This document shows positions 1-11,823 of a DNA stretch of 64,000 bases, one piece after another. The DNA lies in the NCBI GenBank assembly GCA_963920765.1, contig OY987251.1, positions 10,667,219 to 10,731,218 on the forward strand, written 5' to 3'. Within the stretch, counting starts at the first letter, position 1; every line of letters starts with the position of its first letter. The notes beneath the pieces were generated by a model that searched no databases, was not told the origin of the DNA, and was given only the letters and a program-made list of their open reading frames with translations. Position numbers and translations under genes: made by a program. The DNA comes from Ulota crispa (Eukaryota; Streptophyta; Bryopsida; Orthotrichales; Orthotrichaceae).

Positions 1-86
1 TACGGGAAAAGAAAACACATAAATATTACTTATAGATTAAAAGACTATATGATTTAATCAATGATCTCAGTAGAGGATGCCCACAT

Positions 87-560
87 TTGAAACAAGTTGT
101 AAGTTCTTCCCTTCAAGGTGCAAAGAGATGGCATTCCATTGTCTTCCAGCCTTATTGTAGATTGCAAAGACCTAGCTCAGAGTTTGAATTGGTCAAGACT
201 TTGGTATTTGTAACCAAAATTTTGGTTTGGCTTCACAAGAGGTCTATCATGAATTGCGACTTACAGTGGCCAAACATTGGCTAGCTTCAAGAGATGTGGC
301 TTCTTTTGGATTTTGATGAAGCACATGTTTTGCCGCAATCAGAGGCGTAGATGAGTCTTTGCCCTAAGGGTCATGAATCAAAGACATGCATTGGATGACA
401 CGACAATTTGGTTGATATTTGGGAGATAAGAAACTTAATCATAAACTTTAGAAGTATGGGATTTATCACCTCAGCTAATTAAGCTTCAAAATTGATGCTT
501 GGAAGAGAACTTGAGCTTGAGACCATCTACTTTGGATTGCTACAACGAATTGACTATTTT
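87..560 (+). pseudogene. Protein kinase-like domain fragment, decayed
   Basis: Several kinase landmarks appear in the right order across stops and frame changes. A helix reading KILVWLHKRSI precedes a catalytic-loop-like NCDLQWPN, where HRD would be expected. A TAG at 282-284 follows, then LLLDFDEAH in the same frame, in the place of the DFG segment. From about 401 another frame reads HDNLVDIWEIRNLI, resembling the D-x-W motif of helix F, and a LGRELE segment follows near 500. Plants have kinase-like families with a D-x-WPN catalytic loop, which fits. No start codon, N-lobe or glycine loop is seen, and the invariant HRD is altered, so this is a C-lobe relic. The kinase-like identity is fairly secure; the subfamily is not. 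Confidence 0.55.
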
Positions 561-2080
561 GCTCTATAATGATCCTCTATACGTCATTACACAACTATGT
601 AAGCACATGCTTTGAGCCATATCTCTCTTATTTTCTTGTGTTTTTCAAGTAAGTTTCTGTATTTTTTTTTAAATTTCTATTTTCTAGAATTTGTTCTTTT
701 GAAGAATTACACATGGGAAATTTTTATTAAATAATTTTATTCTTTTCAAGAGATTATTGATTATTTAACATAATTCTAAAGAAACTTATTTATAGAGAAT
801 TTAGAAAAAAATCAATGACTTTGCACCCTCCATTAGGGTTCATTTTTTCTATGTGTGTGCGTGTGTGTTTGGTTTCATGAATCCTTTTTTTGTTCAATTC
901 CCACTAAAAAAAATAAGGTATTATCTTGGGAGTATAATAGTTTAATCAAAGTAAGATTTGAACAAAAGTAAAAGTGCAAAAATAATAACTGGAAATTTTG
1001 TACACAAATCCCAATCTATATTAAATGCTTGCTAAATTTTCTTTTTAATTTTTTACACAAATCTTAACCTATGCTAAATGGAGTCACCATTACTCATTTA
1101 GCTTAACTACATGAATTTACCAACTTAAACATTCCTTTCAAAATTCTTATGTAAACAAAAATAAAGTACTACTAGAACTTGTGACATCACAGGTCTTAGA
1201 CTATTGGTTGATAATTGAATCATTCTTATTTCAGTACCAACCATTGATAAATTTACAATTCTAATTTTTTTATTAAATCAAATAAATTACAAATTTTTTG
1301 TTGAAATAATTTAATTAACATATTAATGATTTGATTATCACACATTGAAAATTTTGGAATGTTTTAAACATTTTGTCTAGTTATAAAAATTATAGTAATT
1401 GCAGTCACAAATGATTTATATAGAATCCAAGTAATACTTATGTTTTGATGGATTATGTTAACTTCATTAATGCATTTTTTTTTGTTTGAAAATTCATGCA
1501 TACTTTATTGATTTACTTGATGAGAATGAAGTTTTATTCTACATGTAATATTAATGCAGTTTTTATTTCAATTTTTTTCTACAATCCTTTTAAACTCATT
1601 GTATGCCCAAATTTATCATTTAAAAGTCTATTATTTTGATAGCCATGCAAACGCAAAAAAAAACTATATAAATTTCAACATGTTACACATAATTCTAAAC
1701 TTTGCAATTTCGGAGAAACCAAAGCCTAATGAGACAAATCATGAGCCTCACCTACCCAGAGCTTGAACTAAACCATTGTAGGAACAATCCCTATTTTGAA
1801 GATTGTTTATTGCAATAATTACTAATTAAAAATAATGTAGCAATAGTAACTTTTTATGTAGTGTACAATGTCAAAAAATTAATAAGGAGACAACCTCTAT
1901 TTAGTATACTCAATCTTCTTCAAATGCTACGAGGCCCAACCTTAGTCCTTCTCAAAGAACATCAATGGTGTGGGAAGTTCATTTGACAGCCAAAGCTTGT
2001 ATGCACAAAGCAACATATTCAAAATTCAATATTGGTAAGTTTATGTAGCAAGGCTAGTGGAGATGCTTGCATTATCTTGT
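561..2080. other. AT-rich intergenic stretch with repeat remnants
   Basis: No gene is recognised. About 930-1125 is a diverged third copy of one arm of the inverted repeat at 3428-4310, sharing the segments AATCAAAGTAA and CTATGCTAAATGGAGTCACC. About 1766-1935 looks like a truncated copy of the MITE family whose full copies lie at 53931-54235 and 59831-60062; it keeps a terminal GACAACCTCTATTTAGTAT. Confidence 0.5.
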
Positions 2081-2196
2081 TTTTCTCACTTACAAAATTT
2101 ACTTTGTTTTCCTTGCTTATAAAATTTACTTTGTTTTCCTCGCTTATAAAATTTACTTTGTTTGTCTCATTTACAGCATTTACTTTGCTTTTCTAG
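2081..2196. repeat. 28-bp minisatellite, about four units
   Basis: A unit of roughly CTTATAAAATTTACTTTG plus a short CT-rich tail is repeated about four times. The middle two units are nearly identical and the outer two are diverged. It is non-coding, between the kinase-like and F-box-like relics. Confidence 0.75.
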
Positions 2197-2713
2197 ATTT
2201 TCAAATAACACATATGCTCAATCTTCTTTAAGATTCTCATATGGTAGTGAAGGGTGAGCAAATACATTGAGGATATTAGAATTGCTTTTGAAAATTTTAG
2301 AATTTCTTTTTGTTGGATTGCGAGTTGTGGGTAAAGTCTAGTATGGCTTCAGCTGAGTTTTTAGGAATCTTGCGCTTTTTCAAGCTCTCAATCTTCTCTT
2401 GTTTAATTGTTCTTTTTTTTACTTTGTAAGAACTACTACTAAAACTGTGCTATGTGTCAATTTTGTAGCAATTACAAAGCCAATTTATAGATGTTTGATT
2501 TATTTTGGAGATTTTTTGTTTGTTTCTAAATGCAAAGTGTTGTACGCATCATGGTCTCAAAAAAGAGCTAGTTGATAGTGGACTCAAAACTATAGCAAGA
2601 TTGGTGTGTTGCTGACACATGTGTGTATACCATGAGGAGCTCATAGATACAAGCTTATAAAATACGTTACAATTATAATTGTTGGCGCGTGCTTTTTCTC
2701 ACTTGCCCATGCC

Positions 2714-3429
2714 ATGGCAGCCATGCCGCATATTTCAGAATCAAATTCTTCTCCAAAGCCTGCTCTGCAATTGCAATGTCATAGGAATTTAAACAACTGC
2801 GTGCGGCAGCTCATTCCAAGTCGTTCAGCATTTTAGGGTTTTCATGAGGAGCAAGATAGCTTGCTGCATTTGACCTCAAGAATTCAAAGTGGCTCTATGA
2901 CAAACTAACGCAATTGCCCATTGAATATCAATGTGGTGCAAAATATGAATGCGATGCCCTTAAAAGGCATGGTGCTCTCTATGCACACAATGGTGGGTTA
3001 GTTTGTTTAGTGCCTACTAAAAACCTCCCAATTATTGTGTGCAACCCATTGACGGATGCGTGGATAATGCTCTCCCTCTCTTCCGTAGAGCTATGCCAAT
3101 GCCAAATCATCATAGTCCAAACGTTATTGATAGATCCTATCAAAGGTTATAAATTGAAGATTGTGCATAGTAATGGTGTTATTCAAGCGCTTCGGGTGGA
3201 TATTGGCACTTCAAGTCAACAAGCCGCCGCCCCTACCTCCAAGATTGTCCAAAAATATGATTCCAAAACGGAAGTATGGGACATTATGACATGTAAGTTT
3301 GTGTATGGGCCTGATTACACAAAATTTAATGTGCCCAAGGTTGTTGACTGTACTTTTAGTTTTAGATCAAATGGCCAGGTTGTGTGTGTTTTTTTATATA
3401 TATTAAGATTAGTTGATAAACCCATGTAG
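2714..3429 (+). pseudogene. F-box/kelch-associated protein, truncated and broken
   Basis: An ATG at 2714 opens a frame reading through NNCVRQLIPSRSAF to a TAG near 2836. This could be the remains of an F-box N-terminus. After a frame change and another stop, an open stretch from about 2875 to 3429 reads KWLYDKLTQLP, then GGLVCLVPTKNLPIIVCNPL, and later IVQKYDSKTEVWDIM. The GGL(V/I)C segment, the (I/V)(V/I)CNPLT segment and a YDS-x-T-x-x-W blade are typical of plant F-box proteins with an associated kelch-like C-terminal domain. Such proteins recruit substrates to SCF ubiquitin ligases. The open part has no in-frame ATG, and the frame ends right where the inverted repeat at 3428-4310 begins. 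I read it as a truncated relic; a GT at about 3379 could be a splice donor if the gene were still active. Confidence 0.6.
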
Positions 3430-4310
3430 CTAAGCTAAGTGAGTAAAGGTGGCTCCATTTAGTGTAGGTTAGAATTTGTATTAAAAAAATCTATTCAGCA
3501 TAGGTTAAAATTTATATTAAAATAATAATAATCATATAGCATCCATTGAGCATAAGTAGATCCATTTAGCATCCATTTAGCATAAGTTGAGATTTATATA
3601 AAAACTTCCATTTATAACTTTCACACTTTTACTTTTATCCAAATTTTACTTTGGTTAAACGTGTGCCGACTATGCTCTACTCTATTTTTAAATGGACATT
3701 GAGCTAAAATTGGACTTTTGTCCCAGTTGCCACCTGTTGTCAAAGGTTTTAGTTGGATGACCAAACAGTCAAGTCGTGTGTGTTTTTTTGTATAATATAC
3801 ATATATAGAAGAATACATGAGCGTTCTTATTGGCCAAGAGAAAATTGTGGATAAACTCACTAACTAGATCACTCTAGTAGAGAATTGACATGGGAGAGAG
3901 GGGTACATGCTTAATGTGGTTTATAGTGAGGCTTTACTTTGAATCATGTTACTAGCATTTGTGAGTTGCCTAATTGTTTTTTTTTAATTGGTTACATTTT
4001 GTGATAAGATTATTATTACACCCATTGTACCAACGAGTATGTAAACTAGTATAGATATATATAAAAACACACACTACTTGCCTGTTTGGTGTTCATCCAA
4101 TTGTTACATGTGACAACAAACGACAAAGGGGACAAATATCCATTTTTAGTTCAATGTCTGCTTAAAAATAGTGTAGAGTACAAGCTTAATCAAAGTAAAA
4201 TACGAACAAAAGTAAACATGAAAAATTTATAAATGGGCTTTAAAAAAAAAAATCTTAACTTATGCAAAGTGGAATCACCATTATTCAATTAGCTTTGCTA
4301 AATGGGGCAG
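3428..4310. mobile_element. Foldback-type element with long inverted arms
   Basis: The left arm (about 3428-3805) and right arm (about 4045-4310) are diverged reverse complements. They share the series CTCTATTTTTAAATGGACAT / ATGTCTGCTTAAAAATAG, the segment around CAAAGTAAAATNNGNACAAAAGTAAA, and ends related to TAGCTAAGCTAA / TTAGCTTTGCTA. A spacer of about 240 bp separates them. A third partial copy lies at about 930-1125, so this is a family. No ORF of note is inside. Confidence 0.65.
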
Positions 4311-4424
4311 CGTTGTATCGACGGGGTTGTGCCCTCTATGCATCCCCACCATCCATGCTATAAGAAAGAATCCATTAAACTTGTACTCTACTTTATTTAG
4401 TAAACATCCATATTTTACTTTAAC

Positions 4425-4765
4425 CCCTAAAGAACCAACTGTGCCCTCAGGGGACAAATGGACCTTGGGCATGTACCTATGACTAAACTAGTTTTTATAA
4501 ATTTTTGAAACTTGTGAGGTTGGTGGGGAATTCAAAGATGTACATGCACATCTAATTTTTTCTTCATTCTGACATTTATTGAAGAAGTTATGCATGAATT
4601 TCTGAAAAATTGGGGAGGGTGGGCATCCAGGCAGCCCAAAAAACTTCTTTAAAAAATTTGTTTAAAAAAAATAAAAATCTGAGATTGATTCTTTAAATTT
4701 TAATGTGTAAGGAAAGCTTTGAATCATTCAATTCTTATTGGTGAGTGAGAAGTTTTAGTTTGTGG
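4425..4765 (+). repeat. Dispersed repeat, about 340 bp, copy 1
   Basis: This stretch is a diverged direct copy of 53225-53585. Shared blocks include GGGCATGTACCTATG, TTATTGAAGAAGTTA and AAGCTTTGAATCATTCAATT, in the same order and spacing. No ORF or terminal structure is evident. Confidence 0.7.
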
Positions 4766-6150
4766 GCAAGTATGGAACTCCCAAACCTCCATTCCTTTTG
4801 CCCCTTGTGAAATTTGGTGCTTTAGTTTTTTTTTTACTCTCTTTTTCCAAGTTGTAGTGGACTAAGATTCCTTGGTTGTTACCATTTGGATAAAAGGAAC
4901 TCATATTTCTCAATTTTACATAAATCCTCCAAATTTGCCTAATGTATATGCAAATTTCATGACCTTACAACATTGCAATGTTTTACAAAGTATGATCCAC
5001 ACCTCCAATTCATTTGAAAATTCTCCCACACATACCTAACTTGGTCTTCTACACGGAAAAAATAAACCTCAACTTTGTGTAGAGCAACTTTTTTGATATT
5101 GAAGCAATCAAAGGCTTCTAAAATTTTTGGGCAGCAGGGAAAAAAACTTTTTTTTGCACTTTGGATGTCAATATCTCACTCCTCTATGTCTAGAATGAGT
5201 TGATTTTTTTTTCCACAAGTACCTCCCATAATTTAGGACAAGATCCTATGGATGAATTTTTAGAAAAACTTTTTTCCTACCTTTGTGCTCATTTTCCCAA
5301 AAGTGGCAGTTTTCAGTGATTTTCACAGAAAAATAGGATTGGTCCTTTAGGGGTAGGGGTTAATTAAACAAGTATTCTACTCTATTTTTACACAAAAATT
5401 GTCTTCAACCAATTAGATGGAGGACTATGGCCTCAGACAAAATTGGACCGTATTCTACTCTATTTTTACACAACACTTTATAAGTTCAATTTTGAATGAA
5501 TAACAAGAGTAATCAAATTTTGTCAACCTGAAATTCAGTCATATCATTTTTAAACATGAGAAGGTTGCAAAATCCTTGTAGTACCGTCAACTTGAAATTC
5601 AACAAACCATCTTTGAACTTTTGAGGGACTTTAAAACACAAAAATATGACAACCTACAACTAATTGCCGTAATACATAAAAAGTCCAATAGGCCAAATAT
5701 GTTTGTTAAGATAAAAATATCATTTTTCTTCGTAGATTTACTTAATATTGTGCCTACAATGCATTTGTTCCTCATAATGAGTAGTGACTAATGTCGTGGA
5801 AAGCCACTTACGTGTCAATTAAGGCAAATGTTTATAATGATGGAGCAGCAAACATAAAGTAGAAATGATTGCAGCTCTAATCAGGTGGTTTGAAAGCTTG
5901 GTACATTTTGTAGCTAAATCTATTTTTTTTCACGCTAAGTTTTTGCAAGCAAGAAGTGTGATTTTTCGCAACGATCTGAAGATTTGTTCAAAGTTCCTTT
6001 CTTGTTTTCTCACATAGGAAGGCCAAGGCTTCCACTTGTACAAACCTTGCTAGGTGTGCAAAAATTTTGGATTTTCTCATGAAAAAGCATAATTTTACAT
6101 GAGATTTTTTCTTTTTAAAGAAGAGAACGTCTCAAGAAAACATTGTTGTT
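4766..6150. other. AT-rich intergenic, repeat debris
   Basis: No gene is recognised. About 5205-5350 appears to be an inverted, diverged copy of the repeat seen at 7895-8110 and 24535-24725. The motif ATTCTACTCTATTTTTACAC occurs twice, near 5370 and 5450. Confidence 0.4.
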
Positions 6151-6151
6151 T

Positions 6152-6483
6152 GAAAGGATGATTTCATGGATACCCATAAAGTTTGCAATATTTACATAGA
6201 TATCTCTGCTTTTTCAAAAACTACACAAGTACCCTTTGACCATAATTTTTAGGAATTTATTTATTGTGCGTGTACTTCCTTCATGATCAATGTTGGTGAA
6301 GGGAATGTAATGAAACAAAAAAGAAGCAACGTGCACATAAAGGAAGAAGAATTATGGCATGTCAAACAAAACAAAGGCATGAAAATTTTGATCCAAGGAT
6401 ATTTGTGTAATTTCTGAAAAATAGTAATATCTATGTAAATATTGCAAACTTTAGGGGTATTCACAAAATTTTCCCTATTTTCT
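6152..6483. mobile_element. MITE with about 85-bp inverted ends
   Basis: The left end (near 6165-6240) and the reverse complement of the right end share AAAGTTTGCAATATTTACAT and AGATAT, followed by related CTTTTTCA-AAA-TACACAA segments. The element is about 330 bp with a non-coding core. Target duplications could not be defined with confidence. Confidence 0.7.
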
Positions 6484-9014
6484 AAGGTTTGAGACCCAAT
6501 AATACAACTCAAATTGCTTGATCTGCGTAAGATACAAACACTCTACTTGGTAGGTACATGAGCAAAGAAATACATATAAATAAATATCCACATTATAGGA
6601 TAGAGAAAGGCACTTGCTTGTTAAGTGTATGGGATTATTGGAGGCGACTTCAAATTATACTTATGAAGAAACTTTGTTTTTGCATAAGATAAAGAATCTG
6701 CACAAGAAAATTCTTTATGTGGCGTAAGGACTTGACAAGGAGTTCCTTGCTTTCCTTAGGAAATTCTTTGAAAGGCATCTGCCCAGTACAAATTTGGGTG
6801 ATAAGTTGTCAATGCAATGTATGTAAATCTTCTAACTAGGCCTTCACAATGTGAAAAATATGTATTTTTACTCCCATATACTATCCATGATCCATGATGA
6901 CATTCAATTATCATAAAATAAATGATTAATCATGCTAACTCAACTAAAAAAAGTGTTAAATGACTATTCCACAATGATTATAAATGTTCATAATGATGAA
7001 TCACTGTGGACATTTGCAATTGCTATGAACCATTTGTTTATACATGTTTTTTTGTAGTGTACAAGGCTTGTGTTGCTATCCATATCCCAGTAGAAATATC
7101 CGTTGCATGGCAAGAGAATACACATACAATGGCTGAAAAACATTTTTTTGCTCACTAATGAGCAGTTCACACTGCAATTGGATCATATGCCCCACGTCCC
7201 ATTGAAGTTTGATATGATTGGCATAAAGTCAAAAGTTGGGACTGGGCGCTTCATACTATATACTATAGTACTAAACATCTCAAGTCTCACATTTGTTGCA
7301 TTTTGCTTACATGGTATTGTTTTTTGAAAGTTTTGAAGCCAAAGAAGGTGCAACGTCACTCAAGGTTTGGATTGACCATTTTGCTAGATCCAACTTTCAA
7401 CCCACGTCTAGTCAATATTTTTGCATAAAATATTCGTGACTTAGTACTCCTATCTTATTTCTATAATAGGCTTAGTTCTATTAGTTGGGTAGTTGGGTAC
7501 GTGTGTGTGCTCCAAGAAGATTAAATGGTGGTTATGGTCAATTTGGGGATGGGGTATACACGGGGATAGGGGGTGGCCGTAGGAAAAGGAGGTAAACCGC
7601 TTAAACTTTTTTTCACAATAGCCTTCTGCCGGAACGGCGGGTGCACAAGTCCACTAATTTGCTAGTAATAGCTCAACAAAATTAGGACCTCACCACGTTG
7701 ACATGGGACTTGCAAAGATGGGACATGAGACATAGTGTGAATTGCCCCTAAGGTGTCACAAGCACTTAGTTTGAGAGGCATGTGATAAGATGGGTACTTG
7801 CAAAATTGTACTATACCAAAATCACCATGTACTGTATAAGTGAATAATTATTGTGGATGCATCGTTGTAGTGCACAGTGATTGTATCTATATCACAATGT
7901 TTGTTAACCCGTAAAAGACCAAGCAAAGTTTTCACCAAAAACTTTTCAAAACTGCCATTTTTAAAGCATCAACCAAATTTGAAAACAAAAACATTTTTAT
8001 GCATACGTGACCATAGGATCTTGTAGAAGAATGGTTGTAGAAAATGTAAAAAAAAATTCAGAATTTTTCACCACGTGAATTGGAAGTTAGAATGATTTGC
8101 ATATTCAAAAACATCTTGTGAAAAAGTTTTGATTTTGAAATACATAGAATCCATGCTTAGCAATTGTTACATTATATCTTCCTCATAGATAGACTAAGGT
8201 AGAGAACATGCGCAAACTTTGCTTAAAGAAATTGTGTTTTTTTTTCAAACCAATTTTCTATCAAATTTCGTGTTTATTATTGTAAATTCACAAGATGTCG
8301 TGACCGGCATTCTTATATCAAGAGCAAATAATTAAAAGCTCTCCAATATATTCCACAATCAACTCTTTTAGACTATTTTATTTTTTATTTTTTTCCTAAT
8401 TAAACACTCTATGTTTATTTAACGTATGTGAATGAGTAAAAAAAAATCATCAATCTATTGTTTCAGTTGAGATTTATTTACATGGGTGTAAAAAGATGTT
8501 ATTTATTTATAATGAATTTGGTCACATTGTAGATTGATAACTCAAAAGATACTATGTGAAGGATAAGGCCCTCAAGCAAGGACACTCTCATGTTCAAGCC
8601 ATTAGAAACGAGGGCAAAATTAAATTAATCAATGTCACAAACGTGAGATTGCATGTGCACAAGGCTCTTAGCTTGAGTAAACATTGCTTGAGCAAAATAT
8701 TGTCATGTACTTTTTTTGCTAACATGAGTGATGATGCAATGTGACACCACTTTGCATTTTCTGCTTATGTTCAAAATCTTAAGGCAAATAAAAACACAAA
8801 GGGTTTTTGTTCAAGCAATGTTTAAAGTTTGTATTTTTTTCATTTCAATTGTTTGAATTAAGCAAGCCCATTTTTTAAAGAAGAACATGATGGATGGGTT
8901 AAATAAAATACACACAAAAAGATCTAATCCAAAATTTCCAATACAATTTCCAATACAATTTAACAATCAACAACAAGCTTGGTCAGATTCTTGACTCATT
9001 GGATCCTTGAATGA
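6484..9014. other. AT-rich intergenic, no gene recognised
   Basis: Short ORFs here have no recognisable domain. About 7895-8110 matches 24535-24725 in the same orientation, sharing AAGTTTTCACCAAAA, AAAACT(G/A)CCATTT and AGGATCTTGTAG / AAGATCTTGTAG, so it is a dispersed repeat. Confidence 0.5.
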
Positions 9015-9258
9015 TGAGGAATGCTATATTGTGAGCAAGGATCCATGAGCCATGAGCTTAATTTCTTTGTCAAAATACTCAATTTCACTTTTAACCATAG
9101 AGGACCTTGTAATTGTGGATTTTAAACTCTTATATTTTGAAAAACTTGTCATTTTTTAGTTTTTCCATTGATTTTGAGCTTGAAATTGGATCATGCTTAC
9201 CAAATTACAAATCACTACTCACAAGCTCACCAATTTACACTCACAAAATAGCGCCGCC
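9015..9258. mobile_element. 244-bp MITE with 10-bp target duplication
   Basis: The element is flanked by a perfect 10-bp direct repeat, CCTTGAATGA, at 9005-9014 and 9259-9268. Its ends are inverted: GCTATATTGTGAG near the left and GCTATTTTGTGAG on the reverse strand at the right. Subterminal ATGAGC/GTGAGC words are repeated inside both ends. A 9-10-bp duplication suggests a Mutator-like origin. Related copies are the 5.5-kb element at 17665-23197 and a copy near 30156-30378. Confidence 0.8.
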
Positions 9259-9461
9259 CCTTGAATGAGTGTGAAGTACAAAGTTTGTATATTAAATGCA
9301 TGTACGCCAAATGTCAAAATGTGGAAAACAGTCTCATGATCGTGTTGCAATAAACATATGATTCAAGAGCGGAAAAGATAACTTAATCAATAAAATATAA
9401 GATATAGGGACAATATAGCAAAGTATGGAACATATAGTGCATGACACATAATCAACACGTA

Positions 9462-9682
9462 CAATAGGGCATAGTATATACATTGTTGTATAATGGGCAT
9501 TTGCTACCAACAAAAGGTTGTAATTTGGGATCTCAAATAGCTCACTATGACCACATGGATCTATTCTCCAACTTCATTGTTGATCTCAAATGTAGTAAAG
9601 GTGTGAATCTAATCCAAATACAAGAAAAACACCTTGTATTGTACTAGTCGCAGCATCACGCTTAGACATTCAAGAGTTAACG
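9462..9682 (+). repeat. Dispersed repeat family D, copy 1
   Basis: This is a copy of a family of about 220 bp found at least six times in the window. Its core words are GGCATTTGCTACCAACAA, GGGATCTCAAATAGCTCACT, TTGTTGATCTCAAATGTAGT and CCAAATACAAGAAAAA. It has no ORF and no clear inverted ends. Other copies are at 34306-34515, 56828-57060 (inverted), 59811-60260 (interrupted), 63176-63440 and 63475-63735. Confidence 0.8.
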
Positions 9683-11823
9683 TGACAAGAAATACTAAAG
9701 CAAAATACATGTATTATTAGCTCAAAAACAATTCCATCATAAAGAACAAAATCTAAGTTTCAACTTGATGGTCTTGGACTCTTAGTAGCTTTTTTTTTTA
9801 GAGAGCATTAGATTGGCTGCTCAAATTTGAGGGGTGTTGGTTATAGGCGTCACGCACCATAGTCATATGTTAATTTAATTGCTTGTCAATTTTCATGTTT
9901 CTAAATATAGTTAATAAAAAGAATAACCAGGAGGAAAAGAGTTACAAATAGTGTTATATTGGGATTTTTTTAATTGGCTTGGAATTGATGATTTATTTTC
10001 ATACATTTAACATCAAATTCCATACTCACTTAATTTAAATGTGATGTATTGTTCATTTATAAGTGCAAACTCTAAACATAAAACAACTCACGCATACACT
10101 ACAATATCACTTCAGTATGTAATCTATGTAACAAAGTTCTCTTTTCAAGTTTGTAATATACCAGTACTTCGTCAGGTTGTGTTTTAATACAAAGATTGAG
10201 AAACTCCTCTTTACATGAAAAAAAAAATCAACATTCTTTTTAAGCCTAGCTAATAAAAAAATGACACTTGTCTTGGAATTTGTAGTTGGTGTAAAATGAA
10301 GGGACATATTTTTAAGCATATTTGTATTAAAAACAACACTTGGGGGAAAAGTACATGGAAGAGTTGCGTCCATTCATCTTAAGTGTCCGCAAACGGTTTA
10401 ATGACCACTACAAAAAAAATCAATATCTTCTAGACACTAGCAAATGAACAAGTGACACTTGTCTTTCAACTTGAGATTGGTGTGCAATGAAAGGGCATCT
10501 TCTTGAGCACGTTTGAACTTTTAACAACGATTCAGGGAAGAGTTGCCATGCAAGAGTTGCATCCATTCATTCTAAATCTCCTTGACCATTCTCATGACCA
10601 CTATAAAATCCACATCCTTGACCTTCTCAAGACATTATTGCAAAGCTTAGAATGCGGTTCAACAAGACATTATTCAATGCATCTCTTTCATTCTTCGTAC
10701 TTTATACTTCCTAGTCATATTAACTTGTAAACCCCCAGTTATTTCATGTTTTCTTAAAATAGTTAGATGATTTTATTTAGCAATTCACAGTGACATCTTC
10801 TACAACTTGGATTTTTATCATGAAAAAGAATGTACAATGGGGTACAGAAAAGATGCATATTGGCCTAAGAACAAATTAATAAAATCCGCATGATGCAAAG
10901 ACATATTAGGCCCTCTTTATAATGCATAATCATCATTGCAATTCTTCGTAGACTCACTCAATCACACCCAAATTTCATTTTCAAAAAGAAATCCGAAAAT
11001 CCAATTTTGGTATTTGTTTTCTATTGCTTTACAAAATCGTTGAAAATTAGTGATAGATTTTTTAAATGTTGATTTATACCATGTAGAAAATATCAACATC
11101 TTGCATCTTCCTTCTTTTGAAAAGATCTCAAGAAAAGAGTCACACTCCATGGAATTCCCATGGGAAGTAATTACCTACGTAAATTTGCTACCTCGCATAA
11201 TTTAGGTAGGCAATACTTCACATCAAACTATAGTGTGTGAATTCTTCGAGATATATTCAAAAGAATAGATGCCGGTGATGACAGATTCTACATGTTTGCA
11301 TAATCCATTTCAAAAAAAATCTCTCACCGGAAATAATTTTCAACCATTTGCTATGTAAAGCAATAGAAAAATCCAACCAAAAAATGGAAGGGACAAGTTT
11401 GTGAAAGTGGACCTTGGTGTGACTAATTGAGACGGCATAAGAAATGCCATGTTGATAGTGCATCACAATAAAATTGCCAGTTATGTACTTTACATTAGTG
11501 CGAATTTTATTAATTTGTTCTACAGGGCGGCATGTTTCTTTTTTGAACCTCCCTGTACAAATATTAAGCTCAGATCAAAACAAAAACTGTGGAAGCACGA
11601 AATCCGACCCATCGTCTACAGTCACTTTGTACAAGAAAAAGATTAACAAGTTTTGATTTGCATCTAAATACAATCCACTGCCTGGAGTCTTAGCATAGCC
11701 AAGTTCCATAGACATCCACAATATATCCTAATAACAGAAAATTCTCTTCAGTTTCGTAACTGTAAATACACAAGAGGGTAAAACGACAGGTGTTATTCTC
11801 TACCTTACAGTAGAAGTCTTGGT
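9683..11823. other. Intergenic stretch with one tandem duplication
   Basis: Two diverged copies of a segment of about 190 bp lie at about 10262-10410 and 10454-10605. Both contain GACACTTGTCTT, AGAGTTGC(G/A)TCCATTCAT and GACCACTA(C/T)AAAA. The rest holds only short ORFs without recognisable domains. The last few hundred bases before 11824 should include the 3' UTR of the minus-strand NDUFB8 gene. Confidence 0.5.
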
